NCBI GenBank assembly: GCA_047495785.1
Contig: JBLDXI010000019.1
Span: 3,286,001-3,350,000 of the forward strand
Direction of reading: 5' to 3'
Origin: Lepidodermella squamata
Taxonomy: Eukaryota; Gastrotricha
Length of the DNA: 64,000 nt
Positions 48,324 to 57,764 of the stretch are shown here, piece by piece. A program made the position numbers and the translations under genes. The stretch's first letter is position 1; every line of letters begins with the position of its first letter. The notes under the pieces were generated by a model. It worked only from the letters and a program-made list of their open reading frames with translations. It searched no databases and was not told the DNA's origin.

Positions 48324-49538
48324 GCTTAGGTCATTGTACCATCCGAGGAAGTAAGGCCTTGGCTGTTGGTCACCGTGTTCGGGTAACTGGGCCATAACCC
48401 AGGATGAACCAATTGAACTGCCTGTGATAATGTTCAATTTATAACTGCTACGAGCCCTAGATAGCATGGGGGCAATATATATTCATGCTCTAATGTCATT
48501 CATATGTGCCTATAGCGCCGGCCGGCGGAGGGCCTATATAAATAAAACTACGACATGCTAACCAATTGATTCGGTCAAGTTAATCATTCAAAGCCAGAAG
48601 CGTCTACAGTATGCAAAACACAATGATTGATTCGAATTGAAATGTTAAATAACATTCCATACCACTGTATTCCACGATAAGAACGCCTTTAGTACTAGCG
48701 AAAATCCTAGCATTCCTAGTTGGTCAGGCTGCCGAGTATCCACATTTTCATAACTTATAGTTTCAAAGAGGATAATTTGACCTCTATTACCACAGATGAT
48801 TTTATAGCGAAATTCGAAGGAATATTTATTATTGAATCGGAGGGACTTGAACATGCTAAGAATGTCTGTGGCGATCGCATTGTCTTATTGGCCTAGTGCC
48901 TGCTAATTTATTTTAGTGCTGCTTGGTTTTAACGAACACTCGAGACTTGCAAAACACATACTTGCGGTGGCGTAAGCGTGTTTTAATTAGTAGGATCGAA
49001 GCATAACTTTAGGCCGCGCACACGAAGCTCGAATTTTAGAACCGGTTCCAGCGCCGGAACCACTTGGTCAGTTGACTCGCTTCTGCCGACTTCGGAACTA
49101 TGATCGCCCAGCACCATCCCAGCATTCAGCCATTCAACACCTACAAAATCCTTAAAAATGCAAATATGTTTTTATTATGAGAAAAGCCTTACAAAACAAT
49201 TTAGGTAAAGCCATAATTTTTCAATCATGTAAGACTAGTCATGGGAAAATTGAAGTCGTGTGATCATTTGAGCGTTCTAATTGTTTTTCTCCGATCAAAT
49301 CGCATGTAATTTTTTTCAAACGATCACACGATGATCTACAAAAGGTATTTTCGATGTTGTCTTTCTAATACAAGTATCAAACCGATCGGTTGCGATTTCC
49401 TAAACGGTAAAAGCATTGAGAACCAAGCTCCCAAAATTATCAAGATTCATCGGCTTCCTGAAGCGTGCTGTTGCAGGCTCGGAATGACGACTGACAGGGA
49501 GGCCAAAACTGAAACAACCAAACAGGAGTAACCGAGCG
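48324..49538. repeat. Right copy of ~1.06-kb direct duplication
   Basis: It matches 12848-16985 once inserts are removed, with scattered substitutions and 1-nt indels. It starts inside the first exon of a gene F copy (only about 37 codons remain, further split by a 143-bp insert) and runs without a break into the complete class C receptor gene at 49447-51729. Confidence 0.87.
48417..48559. mobile_element. 143-bp short insertion, 10-bp target duplication
   Basis: AACCAATTGA flanks the insert (48407-48416 and 48560-48569), while the left duplicate has one copy only (12931-12940), so this is a proven insertion. The end contains GCCTATAGCGCCG...GGCCTATATAAATAAAACTA. About 43 bp of that end recur in reverse at 53416-53458. 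No terminal inverted repeat was found. The TAAATAAAACTA near one end resembles the 3' end of the local LINE, which would fit a SINE that borrows LINE machinery. A MITE is the alternative. Confidence 0.72.
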
Positions 49539-51729
49539 CTATTTGCTGAGCTATCGGACTGCTCTGGAGCGTTAGTTGGATAAGAATTCCAGCAGGTAAC
49601 AAAGTCGCCCCGCTGATTACACCCACCGTCATCGGTAAAAATTCCGGAATTACCAGATGTTTCCGTTGTTTCACCTGATAACACAGCAAAAGGGCAAAGA
49701 GAAGTAGAATCTCCGCGAACCCTCCAATTATCCCCAAAATAGCCAAACCGACGTACGAAGCAGAAGAGCTGTCCATGCATTGAACGAAGAATGCGACTAA
49801 TACCGTGTCAGAAGCGTCATCATACGCGGGTGCTGTGGCGAGTGCTTCCACGCATTTCGTGTCTCGGGTGAAAATCCACCCAATTATGAGGATAAACGTA
49901 GCTGCAACTGATGGAGCGGAATATTTCAGTGCTGACCTTTCAGCATTAATTGATTCAACAAAAACAGGATTCTGCTCGAAGTACGTAAGACGTTTCGCAT
50001 TGAAGGTGCTCTTACGGCGAAGTCTAGCATGGTCTGTAACATTTTTGGCTTGAAAATAAATCGCAATAACACGATAGGCTGCAACGTTAAGAGCGATAGC
50101 ACCGCCTAAGGACAATAGAACATATGAACTGTTAGCTATTACAGAGCTAGTCGAATCTCGATTTAGAGAAAGCGTCACCGCGGCTGCGCATAAAATCAAA
50201 CTACCAGACAAGCTGAGGACTTTCAAGGCTCTCAGGTATCGACTATATGAATTGCCGAATGCTACCGCTATTGCACCAGTCGTAATGAAAAGAGCTGTTA
50301 AGGAGACTAGGATCCAAATAACTATAGAGCTGCTAAGGGGGTAATTCAGAACTATCTGTTTTACCAGCGGAGAATCTCTCGGTGGAGAACCAGTTTTCCA
50401 AAAAATTGGCGTGGTTTCATCCTTCCTGAAATTCTCTAATTCCTCAGCATCGCTTGTTTTAGTAAGTAGCCGTTTGATAATCATACGCGTGGATAGGCCA
50501 GTTTGTGGTGACCATTGAGCGATGAGCCCAGCATCGCCAACCAGTTGCCCATCCGTGTCATAGAACGTCTTGCCAACTCTAACTCCGGTAAATTCATTTG
50601 AGGCGAGAGATCCTCGAGCCAATTCGCCCACTAACTTCGGATTACGAGCATAGTCCCTGAGCGATAGATTGAACTTGGCTTGTAGAATGCTCTCAGTTCT
50701 GTTCAGGGTGATCAGGGCTGTGGTCAATGTGTCTCTCATTGTGTAAGCCTGGAATAGGTCGTCGCCGGGTGAATGGCCTTTACTCATCAAATATCGATCA
50801 AACTCAGCTCCTGTATCTCCTAGATCAGTGATTTTCGTCGGATACAAAGGTCTAGTAACCAGACCATAGAAAAATGTCAACCTATACTGAGCAGCCAGAA
50901 TATCTGATGTACATCCAGGCACATTCAAACTAACGTAAGCTGTCGTAGGAACAAGGTAGACAAACCTAGAGCCAGTCAAACCCATTCTGAAAGCTTGGCA
51001 CAGCAGTTGCGGAGTCAGGATAGGATTCGCAATTGAAACATAAATTATTCGAACACCAGATGCTTTCAATGGAGCCAGAGAGTCCTCAGTGGCCTCTGAT
51101 AACAAATCGAAATAAGGGACATCGAAGCCTTTCTCTGTGGCGAGTTCATGCAGCAACTGAGCTTGGGATAAGTCAAACGCAGATGCTGAAGTTGCGATAA
51201 TGCCGAATCGTCTCCACCCACCGATTAGTCTCATGAAGTTGAACATCGTAACCGCCGTATTTTTTGCATGACCGACAGTGAGATAAAGATTGGGGTACAG
51301 CTTTCGATCGGTTAGGAAATAGGCGGCACACAGTGGGCTGATAGCAGTCGAGTCGAAGTGTTGAATAATTTGTCCGATCGATTTGCAGCCAGTTGAAAAT
51401 GTCGATCCGATAATGATCGGTGATTGTAATCCTGACTCTCGTCTGTGGTCGATAAAATGCTTCACGGCGTACGAGCCTCTATATTCATCACGCTTGTCCA
51501 GCTCGATGGTGTAGTCGGGCAACAGGTCGCTTCGAGCATTCGCTTTTTCAATGACGTAGTCAATAGCGCTAGCCGAAGCCTGGGCTTGTTTTGGGTCCAT
51601 ACCCCAGACGGCTGTGAGGAAAAGCAGTCGCAGTGTAGTGTTTTTCTTGCTTGGCGATTCCAAAGCCACGCTGGTACTATGAATTGCGAAGACAATGCAG
51701 GCAAGATGATACAATAATTTCATTTTCAT
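49447..51729 (-). CDS. GABA-B-like class C receptor I (760 aa, intronless)
   Basis: A single 760-residue frame holds the architecture of a GABA-B-type receptor. It has a signal peptide (about 1-22) and a Venus-flytrap ligand-binding domain (about 32-445, with LPDYTIEL and GSTFSTGCKSI). A linker WKTGSPPRDSPLV (445-457) resembles the GABA-B WxxGSPPxD motif. Seven TM segments follow, near 466-491, 500-522, 534-559, 604-621, 659-684, 697-720 and 727-750. There is no cysteine-rich domain, which also points to the GABA-B branch; Cys626 and Cys651 flank loop 2. The C-tail is only about ten residues, so no coiled-coil dimerisation tail. GABA-B genes are usually intron-rich, so the lack of introns suggests retroposition in the lineage. 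The true ligand is unknown. Confidence 0.9.
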   Translation of the reverse strand: MKMKLLYHLACIVFAIHSTSVALESPSKKNTTLRLLFLTAVWGMDPKQAQASASAIDYVIEKANARSDLLPDYTIELDKRDEYRGSYAVKHFIDHRRESGLQSPIIIGSTFSTGCKSIGQIIQHFDSTAISPLCAAYFLTDRKLYPNLYLTVGHAKNTAVTMFNFMRLIGGWRRFGIIATSASAFDLSQAQLLHELATEKGFDVPYFDLLSEATEDSLAPLKASGVRIIYVSIANPILTPQLLCQAFRMGLTGSRFVYLVPTTAYVSLNVPGCTSDILAAQYRLTFFYGLVTRPLYPTKITDLGDTGAEFDRYLMSKGHSPGDDLFQAYTMRDTLTTALITLNRTESILQAKFNLSLRDYARNPKLVGELARGSLASNEFTGVRVGKTFYDTDGQLVGDAGLIAQWSPQTGLSTRMIIKRLLTKTSDAEELENFRKDETTPIFWKTGSPPRDSPLVKQIVLNYPLSSSIVIWILVSLTALFITTGAIAVAFGNSYSRYLRALKVLSLSGSLILCAAAVTLSLNRDSTSSVIANSSYVLLSLGGAIALNVAAYRVIAIYFQAKNVTDHARLRRKSTFNAKRLTYFEQNPVFVESINAERSALKYSAPSVAATFILIIGWIFTRDTKCVEALATAPAYDDASDTVLVAFFVQCMDSSSASYVGLAILGIIGGFAEILLLFALLLCYQVKQRKHLVIPEFLPMTVGVISGATLLPAGILIQLTLQSSPIAQQIALGYSCLVVSVLASLSVVIPSLQQHASGSR

Positions 51730-52968
51730 AATGTGTCAAAAATACATGATGTGATTTCGCGCTTAACTCTCACCTTGAATGTCGAAAAATTTGCCTTAAT
51801 TAGCATGATCATCGCTACCCTCACTTTTTACGATCCGTCGTTTTTACATCAGGTATTTAGGCTATATCGTAATTTGCAACATAATCTGAATCAATTTATA
51901 TTGATTTATGTTGTGCTGTTAGACCCTATTACAATGGCGAATCTTATAATAGGTATACCTCCGAGACATAAACGTTGATTTTCCTGTTTCTATTCGTTAT
52001 ACATCCACCGATATCCGAATCAAATCTTCAAGTCACAACCAAAAATTATTACATAAGCTGGGTTAGAGACCTAGAAGGCATTGCGACATTATGATTAGGT
52101 ATGTCACGCATGGCTTTAATTGAAGTTTGGCAACAAGCCATTACTCATTATCCTTGCAGTTTGCAGTACGACGATGGCATGTTAATTTGGATTCACTCGA
52201 GCTTGGTGCCATTCGATATCACTTCATTTATATACCCAGGAATAGTTCCTTCAATTAACAAGACATATTTGCGCTATTAATCTTCGAAGCATGAACTTGA
52301 AAATGTGTATGCAGCTAAAATGAGTAACTCATGGATGATCGTGCTGAGAACCATTATAGCTTAATCATCTCAAACGTTCCCAAGCGTAAGAGAGCTTAAA
52401 GACGACGAAATGACATTCTGCGAACCCAACATGAACTCCTCTTGCAACATGAATGGACGCAAATGCTGCTGTTCACCGGCGATAGGTCGGGCATGAGCAT
52501 GCTATTATTATTTATTATGTCGAAATTCCTCGACCTAAAGTCTGGGGCCGGCCTGTCTGAGAAATGGAATAGCGTTCGTTTCCAAACTTTCGGTCAGTTT
52601 TCGGATGTTAAAAAACTAGGCCTAGATCGTTAACAGATATTTTGAATAAGTGAGGGTCAATAACGTCAGGAAACACGGATCAATTCGTTATACTCGATAC
52701 GTGCGCCGGCATAGGCTGTTACAATGCCAGAATAGAAATTTGTCGTCGCCTTCGCAAATGTACATAATGCTTTTGCTCTGAATCACGCGATTCGCTTGCA
52801 ATGTTAATTAAAAATTCCTGGAAATATTACCGCTAAGCAGAATTGTTAGATATGTTAACTGCTAGAACAAACAGCTTTTCTTGTTTGTCGCTAGCCCTCA
52901 TATGGCACCTGGGTTGTGTTAAAAATTGATAAATTGGGGACACCCCATGCAGACCCAAATTTCGCCCC
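51730..52968. other. Region upstream of class C receptor I
   Basis: The first ~100 bp resemble the region upstream of class C receptor II (60036-60130), indicating shared promoters after duplication. Nothing else was recognised. Confidence 0.5.
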
Positions 52969-52976
52969 TTTTCGCT

Positions 52977-53968
52977 CAAGGGAAGGAGGCGAAACTGGAT
53001 TAATGAACAATGGTTTTTAATCCGTGTCCAAGCACACAGAAGCGAGAAAAAGACATCGAAAAGTGTGTTTTACGAAAGTGCAAAAAATTGAAATTGAAAA
53101 AATCACCCTGCATCTTTCCATGCAAAAGTATCGTAGGGGATAACTCATCACGTAGGCCTCCGATTTTCGATTTGAAAATATATTCTTACTCGTCTCAACG
53201 AGTAGACCACGATAGGCTATTTATTTTTGAAAATTACCCTGAAACTTTATTTTGTCAAATTGTCAAAGTTTCCGTTATTTCTTTAAATATTTTTGGCTAT
53301 GGAAAACATTCGTTTTTCATTTCATTTTATGGCTAAATACTAAATATAAAAAGATCGCATGTTTGGACCTCTCGCGACAGAACTCGGGTTAATTTCGAGT
53401 TATTTGCATTTGTTAGTTTTATTTATAGTAGGCCCTCCGCCGAGCGGCGCTATAGGCTCGAGTTATTTGAATGAAAAAGATTGGCTCGTCAAAAGAAGAA
53501 AAATTTGATATTAAATATAATAATTTTGACGAATTTTGATTTTTGTGTCTATTGTTTCAATGTAAAGAGCCTAAATTTGTTGGTTCTTGAGTTTCCCAAT
53601 ATGTAATGCGAAATAAGCTGCGAAATCAGTAACGCCGAGTGAAACGTGTTTTGCATATTACAATGAATCATGCAAAAAAAGATAAACACCTCAGCTTTGT
53701 AGGCTAAATTACCATAAAATTTAAAATTTCGCGCCAAAAAAACATTTGTCAAGCTCGAATTTTCAAAAAATAGCCTATCGTTATGAGAAACACGTGTTTA
53801 GGTAAACTGGAAATTATCAAGTCGTGGAAATTCGTATTTCAATAGTTATCCCCTAATAATCGATCAAGAAAATCGATGAAATTTCGGCACACACTTTTGA
53901 GGTCTTTTTCAAAAAAATTCTGAACGCCAGATGGTGCAAAAATAATCCAGTTTCGCCTCCTTCCCTTG
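52977..53968. mobile_element. 992-bp hAT-like non-autonomous element
   Basis: The 26-bp perfect terminal inverted repeats begin CAAGGGAAGGAGGCGAAACT (52977-53002 and 53943-53968), and the arms continue as imperfect inverted repeats for about 240 bp. An 8-bp direct repeat TTTTCGCT flanks both sides (52969-52976 and 53969-53976), the target length typical of hAT elements. No transposase is present. A 43-bp piece of the short element seen at 48417-48559 lies near its middle. Confidence 0.8.
53416..53458 (-). repeat. Fragment related to the 143-bp element
   Basis: It is the reverse complement of about 48506-48550, near 90% identical, including the GC-rich GCGCCG core and TAAATAAAACT end. It lies inside the hAT-like element. 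Confidence 0.65.
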
Positions 53969-54378
53969 TTTTCGCTGTCTCGCGCGCATGGTGCAAATTC
54001 AATATTTGAAATAGGTTCCAGCCTAATCCGGGCGGGCATTCTCATTCTCCATTCTCCTGAACACAACGGATTTAAATAAATATTGAGATGTTAGCAAGAT
54101 TAACAACAAAATGACGACTTTCTGCTGCAGACACCTGCAACGGTACGTTATCATAGGAAAATAAAAGAGAACTTGAAACTGAAATCATCAAGGACAATAA
54201 TCTAAATGAAGTCTGAAGCTTGCAATCTGTGTACGGCGCGATCGTAACGGATAGTCATCTGCTAATTGAAAACGTGACTATAACTAATTTGCTTGCAAGA
54301 GATTTTAACATCTTACACCGCAATCGCAAGAAGTACTGTAGCCGTCCCTTTCAGGAGATTAGAAGGTATCAGAATTCG

Positions 54379-55734
54379 ATGAACTATTCTTTTTTGTATA
54401 GCACTGGGCGATCATGGGTTCTCGTAAACCTGACAGAAAATGGCGACGTTAGTCCAAGGCCTTATTTTGTAGGATGGTACCACAATCTCGGCTTGACGAC
54501 TCTCGAATCTCGAATGCCGATTTTCATTCTGTTCGCCATCGCAACAATTCTAGTAACTGCCGCAAGCCTATGGAACTCAGTGGTTTATTACAAGCGAGGA
54601 GTTCGTCGGGACTTTCTCGTTCTAATTTCTGTTTTAGGGGCTACGAACACACGCTAGCTGCTCTGTTCACAGTTAGAACTGGACTTTGGGAGGCTGGAAA
54701 TGCAGGCTGTACATCTCTGCAATTTTGTATGATTTTAACATCGGCGAAACAACATCGTTTTCAAGTCAAACTTCGCTCGCCTGTCAACGCGCATCATCCT
54801 AGAGCAACTGGCCGCGACGCCGAAATATTCTCAAGATTACAAAATATTGTTACAACCTGGAACAACTTACAAATTAACTGCTTCCCTCCGAAATTCGACA
54901 TTCCCTTCTTCAAACAGAAGATGAACGCTCCAGGCCTAAGTCTTTAAATATTAAAAATTGTGATGTGGCCGAACATTCTTGGTAAATAAAAAAAAACCGG
55001 ATCATTCGGTCCATGGCTGTATATGCTGATAAGCAACGAAAGAAGACGTTGCTTGCTCTCGAAAAGAGTGAGGGTCTTTTCACTTCCTGAATACATTCTC
55101 CAATCATTTTTATATCAGATTGTAGTTGCTAACATTGTTGGTGTGTGTCTTTTCCGAGCGTTTTCCATGCAAGAAGTAGTTGTTCCCGAGTTGAACAACG
55201 GCACGGCTGTTCCATTATGCGGCGTATTTGGTTATCGTCTCGGAAACTACGATACCAGCATTCTACTCCTTGTTTACTACGCCATCGTCGTCGGGGTTCC
55301 TGGTTGCCTCATAGCCTACAATCATTGGTAAAGTTGCTTTTTGGAAACTAACCCTTTTCAACCTGTTACGCTACAGGCTCATTTTGAGAAAGTTTCGATC
55401 GATGAACCGACGCACAAGCCGTTGGGGTTGGCTCAGAACCAGACTCTCCCCTGTACACCCTTCGAACTCTTCGAGTGGAACATCGGGCGCTTTTCAAGCT
55501 AGATGGGAAACGCATGAGTTGTTCCTCGCTAAGCAAACTCTAATTTCGCTAGCACTATATATCACAGCTCGCTTTCCGGTCGTCGTAGTTCTGATTTTAG
55601 GGGTATTCATCGACGACCTGGGACCACGGCTGATAACAGCAGAAGTTTACCAGTCCTTGGTGTTGATTTACACGCTCGAGTCCAGCGTCAGCCCAGCCCT
55701 TCGTAGCCTCAGATCGGGATTTTTCCGCGATTGA
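54379..55734 (+). pseudogene. 7TM receptor gene G, degenerate, plus strand
   Basis: The exon order is that of the family: exon 1 54379-55067, exon 2 55119-55327, exon 3 55377-55734, and the intron borders are kept. The start is the family MNYSFLYSTGRSWVLVNL. Damage is multiple. There is a 1-nt loss followed by an 18-nt deletion near 54650-54675, a poly(A)-tailed insertion after TM3 begins (54740-54997), a shortened ERRR segment, and a 36-nt in-frame loss in exon 2 (209 nt instead of 245) that removes most of TM4. Exon 3 remains open with TM6 and TM7. It is closest to gene D, but lies in the opposite orientation to the main cluster. Confidence 0.82.
54740..54994 (+). mobile_element. ~255-bp poly(A)-tailed insertion in gene G
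   Basis: Receptor sequence stops after the codons for CMILT and resumes as GSFGPWLYML. The inserted piece ends in AATAAAAAAAAA directly before the junction, and AAC may be a short target duplication. The origin of the sequence is not recognised; a processed RNA copy is the simplest reading. Confidence 0.6.
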
Positions 55735-56589
55735 TTTCAGGCGAAAATCGGCCAATTCATGTGTGCACCCAAATGAGCCAGACTTCAGCTGCAAATCAAA
55801 GGCAATGCGAGATAGATCCAAAACAATATGAAATTGTATGCAGTGACCTTGTTGACAGAGAAGATATTGCGTCCTGCTTAATTGATCTTTGCAAAGCTGC
55901 AGCAAGCTTATAAACTAACGATATTGTTCATACAGTCGAGGAACATCCCATAATATGTTTCGTTAAAGATTTTCGCCAATTCGTGGAACCCGCAACTGCT
56001 TGGAAGAGTACTCTCGCCTGATTTTATGAAGCTACAGCTCATTGTTGTGCGTATGGGAAGTACCAGGTAAGCAACTCATTTTTAAGATCGGAAATGAGAA
56101 CCATTTAAAAAAATCATATCATGGGGTTAGCGTTAGCATCGCGAACCGCTCTAAATGTCCGATTTTATATAAATCCTCGCGGAATCAGGCAAGAGTTCTC
56201 TTTCCAACGGATGCTGGCTCGAGGAATTGGCTCTACGAATTGGCGAAATGGCAAACAAAAAACTTCAAACAAAATTTTGGCACAGACTGTAGGTTCATAA
56301 AGCACTTTTTAAAATGGATATTCCATGTAGAAAACAGGTCCAAGACTTATGAAATCTCTCCGTTTTATCAACTCGAAAGCGGCAAAGATCTGGGGACCAT
56401 CTCATTCGGGGAGTAACAAATTGTCAAAATTAGCAAGATGGTCCATGGATCATATTTTCGATCGTTGCGAATTTATACTACTCATAAAAAAATGTATAAA
56501 ATGACCCCATGGACCGGCCACAAACGGCCGGGAAAAGCGAGTTTGCTCACAACTGCTCCAGGGCTTGAGTTGGGCAGCAGGGCAAATAG

Positions 56590-56680
56590 GAATGCTGTCA
56601 ACGACATCAAGAAATCGAAAATCCATTTACAGTATTCTTAGAGGGAAGGTTGCAAAGATGACCCGTTCGAAAACGACGGA
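56590..56680 (+). repeat. Diverged single copy of the 191-bp repeat unit
   Basis: ATCAAGAAATCGAAAATCCA, then GAGGGAAGGTTGCAAAGATG followed by ACCCGTT, line up with the central part of the units at 14535-15680. It shows that the 191-bp family exists outside the transposon. Confidence 0.6.
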
Positions 56681-57606
56681 AAAATGGAATAAAGAAAACT
56701 GACTCTTTATTGAAGAAAATAGGATGAAAAATGAAATTCATTTATATGAAAAATAAAATAATAAAGACATGTCTGTGTTTTATTTTGATTTTAAAATAAA
56801 AAATTGTTGGTGAAAAAGAAACGCCCTCATTGTTGTTAAAATCTTAAGTGTGGTCATCTGTCATCGGTTTCGATTTAACTTAGTAAACTCTAATCAAAAC
56901 TTGATCCGCAAATACATTGATATCAAAAATATCAAATTACACTAATTTTTTCTATCAAGTCTTTGATAATACCCGAATCACTCAGGTGGTATTTAAAATC
57001 AGTTGGACTTGCAATTAAACAATGGCGAGAAATTTTACCAAGTGGGTCAGGAGGGTGTGATTCGATGGTGATCTCGACGAAGAATGCCTTGTTTAAGATT
57101 CAAAAATAATCTTGATTATGTGAACTTACTGCAATACAGCAAAGGAAACTTAATTACTAAAAATAGTATTAAGGCTATATCATGATACATAGCTAATAAT
57201 GGCCCTTCTAGTTCTGTCAATATTAATTTTCGAATAAAATGATGATGACAGGGAGTGCAACGATACTGACATGGTAACTGACAACGATTAGCTAACAGCG
57301 ATTATTTATCGCCAAAATGTCTAGAATCATCGCAAAGCCAATATTCGCTACAAGTTTTTCGCTCGCATCCTTTTAGGACAAAATTTGATGGGATTTTGAC
57401 CGCAGACTAGACCCATCATTCGCTGGAAATCGCTGGAAAAAATTTGCAATACTTTATTGTTCTCGAGTAATCAAAAAAGTTCGGGGAAATGAACGTGCGC
57501 TCTCAGTGCTATTGTTTTGCTTGTACGCGCAGGGCATTTTATTGAAGGTGTGCGGGTCAATAAGTGCGCGCGTGCACGGCTTCAGACTTAAGACAAGCGG
57601 ACGGAC

Positions 57607-57643
57607 CATAGAGATCAGATTAACCTGTAACCTGATCTCTATG
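57607..57643. repeat. 37-nt palindrome
   Basis: CATAGAGATCAG pairs perfectly with CTGATCTCTATG around a 13-nt centre that itself is partly self-complementary (TTAACCTGTAAC). No role can be assigned. Confidence 0.7.
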
Positions 57644-57764
57644 AGACGGATAGACATTTCTGACTGTATAGTACCAGGTTTCACCTGGAATTTCGAGAAA
57701 AACCTTACAAAACATAAAATAAGAGATAAAAAATAATATGACTTCTAGTCAGAGAAAAATCGAA

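Larger units (their letters stand above)
55735..57764. other. Gene-poor region with repeat fragments
   Basis: No gene is supported. It contains a diverged piece of the 191-bp satellite (56590-56680) and a 37-nt palindrome (57607-57643). The open frame at 56042-56416 has no recognisable features. Confidence 0.5.

Noticed and set aside
49400-49780. 126-codon minus ORF overlapping the class C receptor end
   Set aside because: Out-of-frame shadow of the 760-residue receptor.
51445-51717. Plus-strand ORF opposite the class C receptor N-terminus (also at 59745-60023)
   Set aside because: Antisense shadow; both paralogues show it because the underlying coding sequence is conserved.
56042-56416. 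124-codon plus-strand ORF
   Set aside because: No family features, no splice context and no relation to neighbouring genes; it lies in repeat-rich intergenic DNA.
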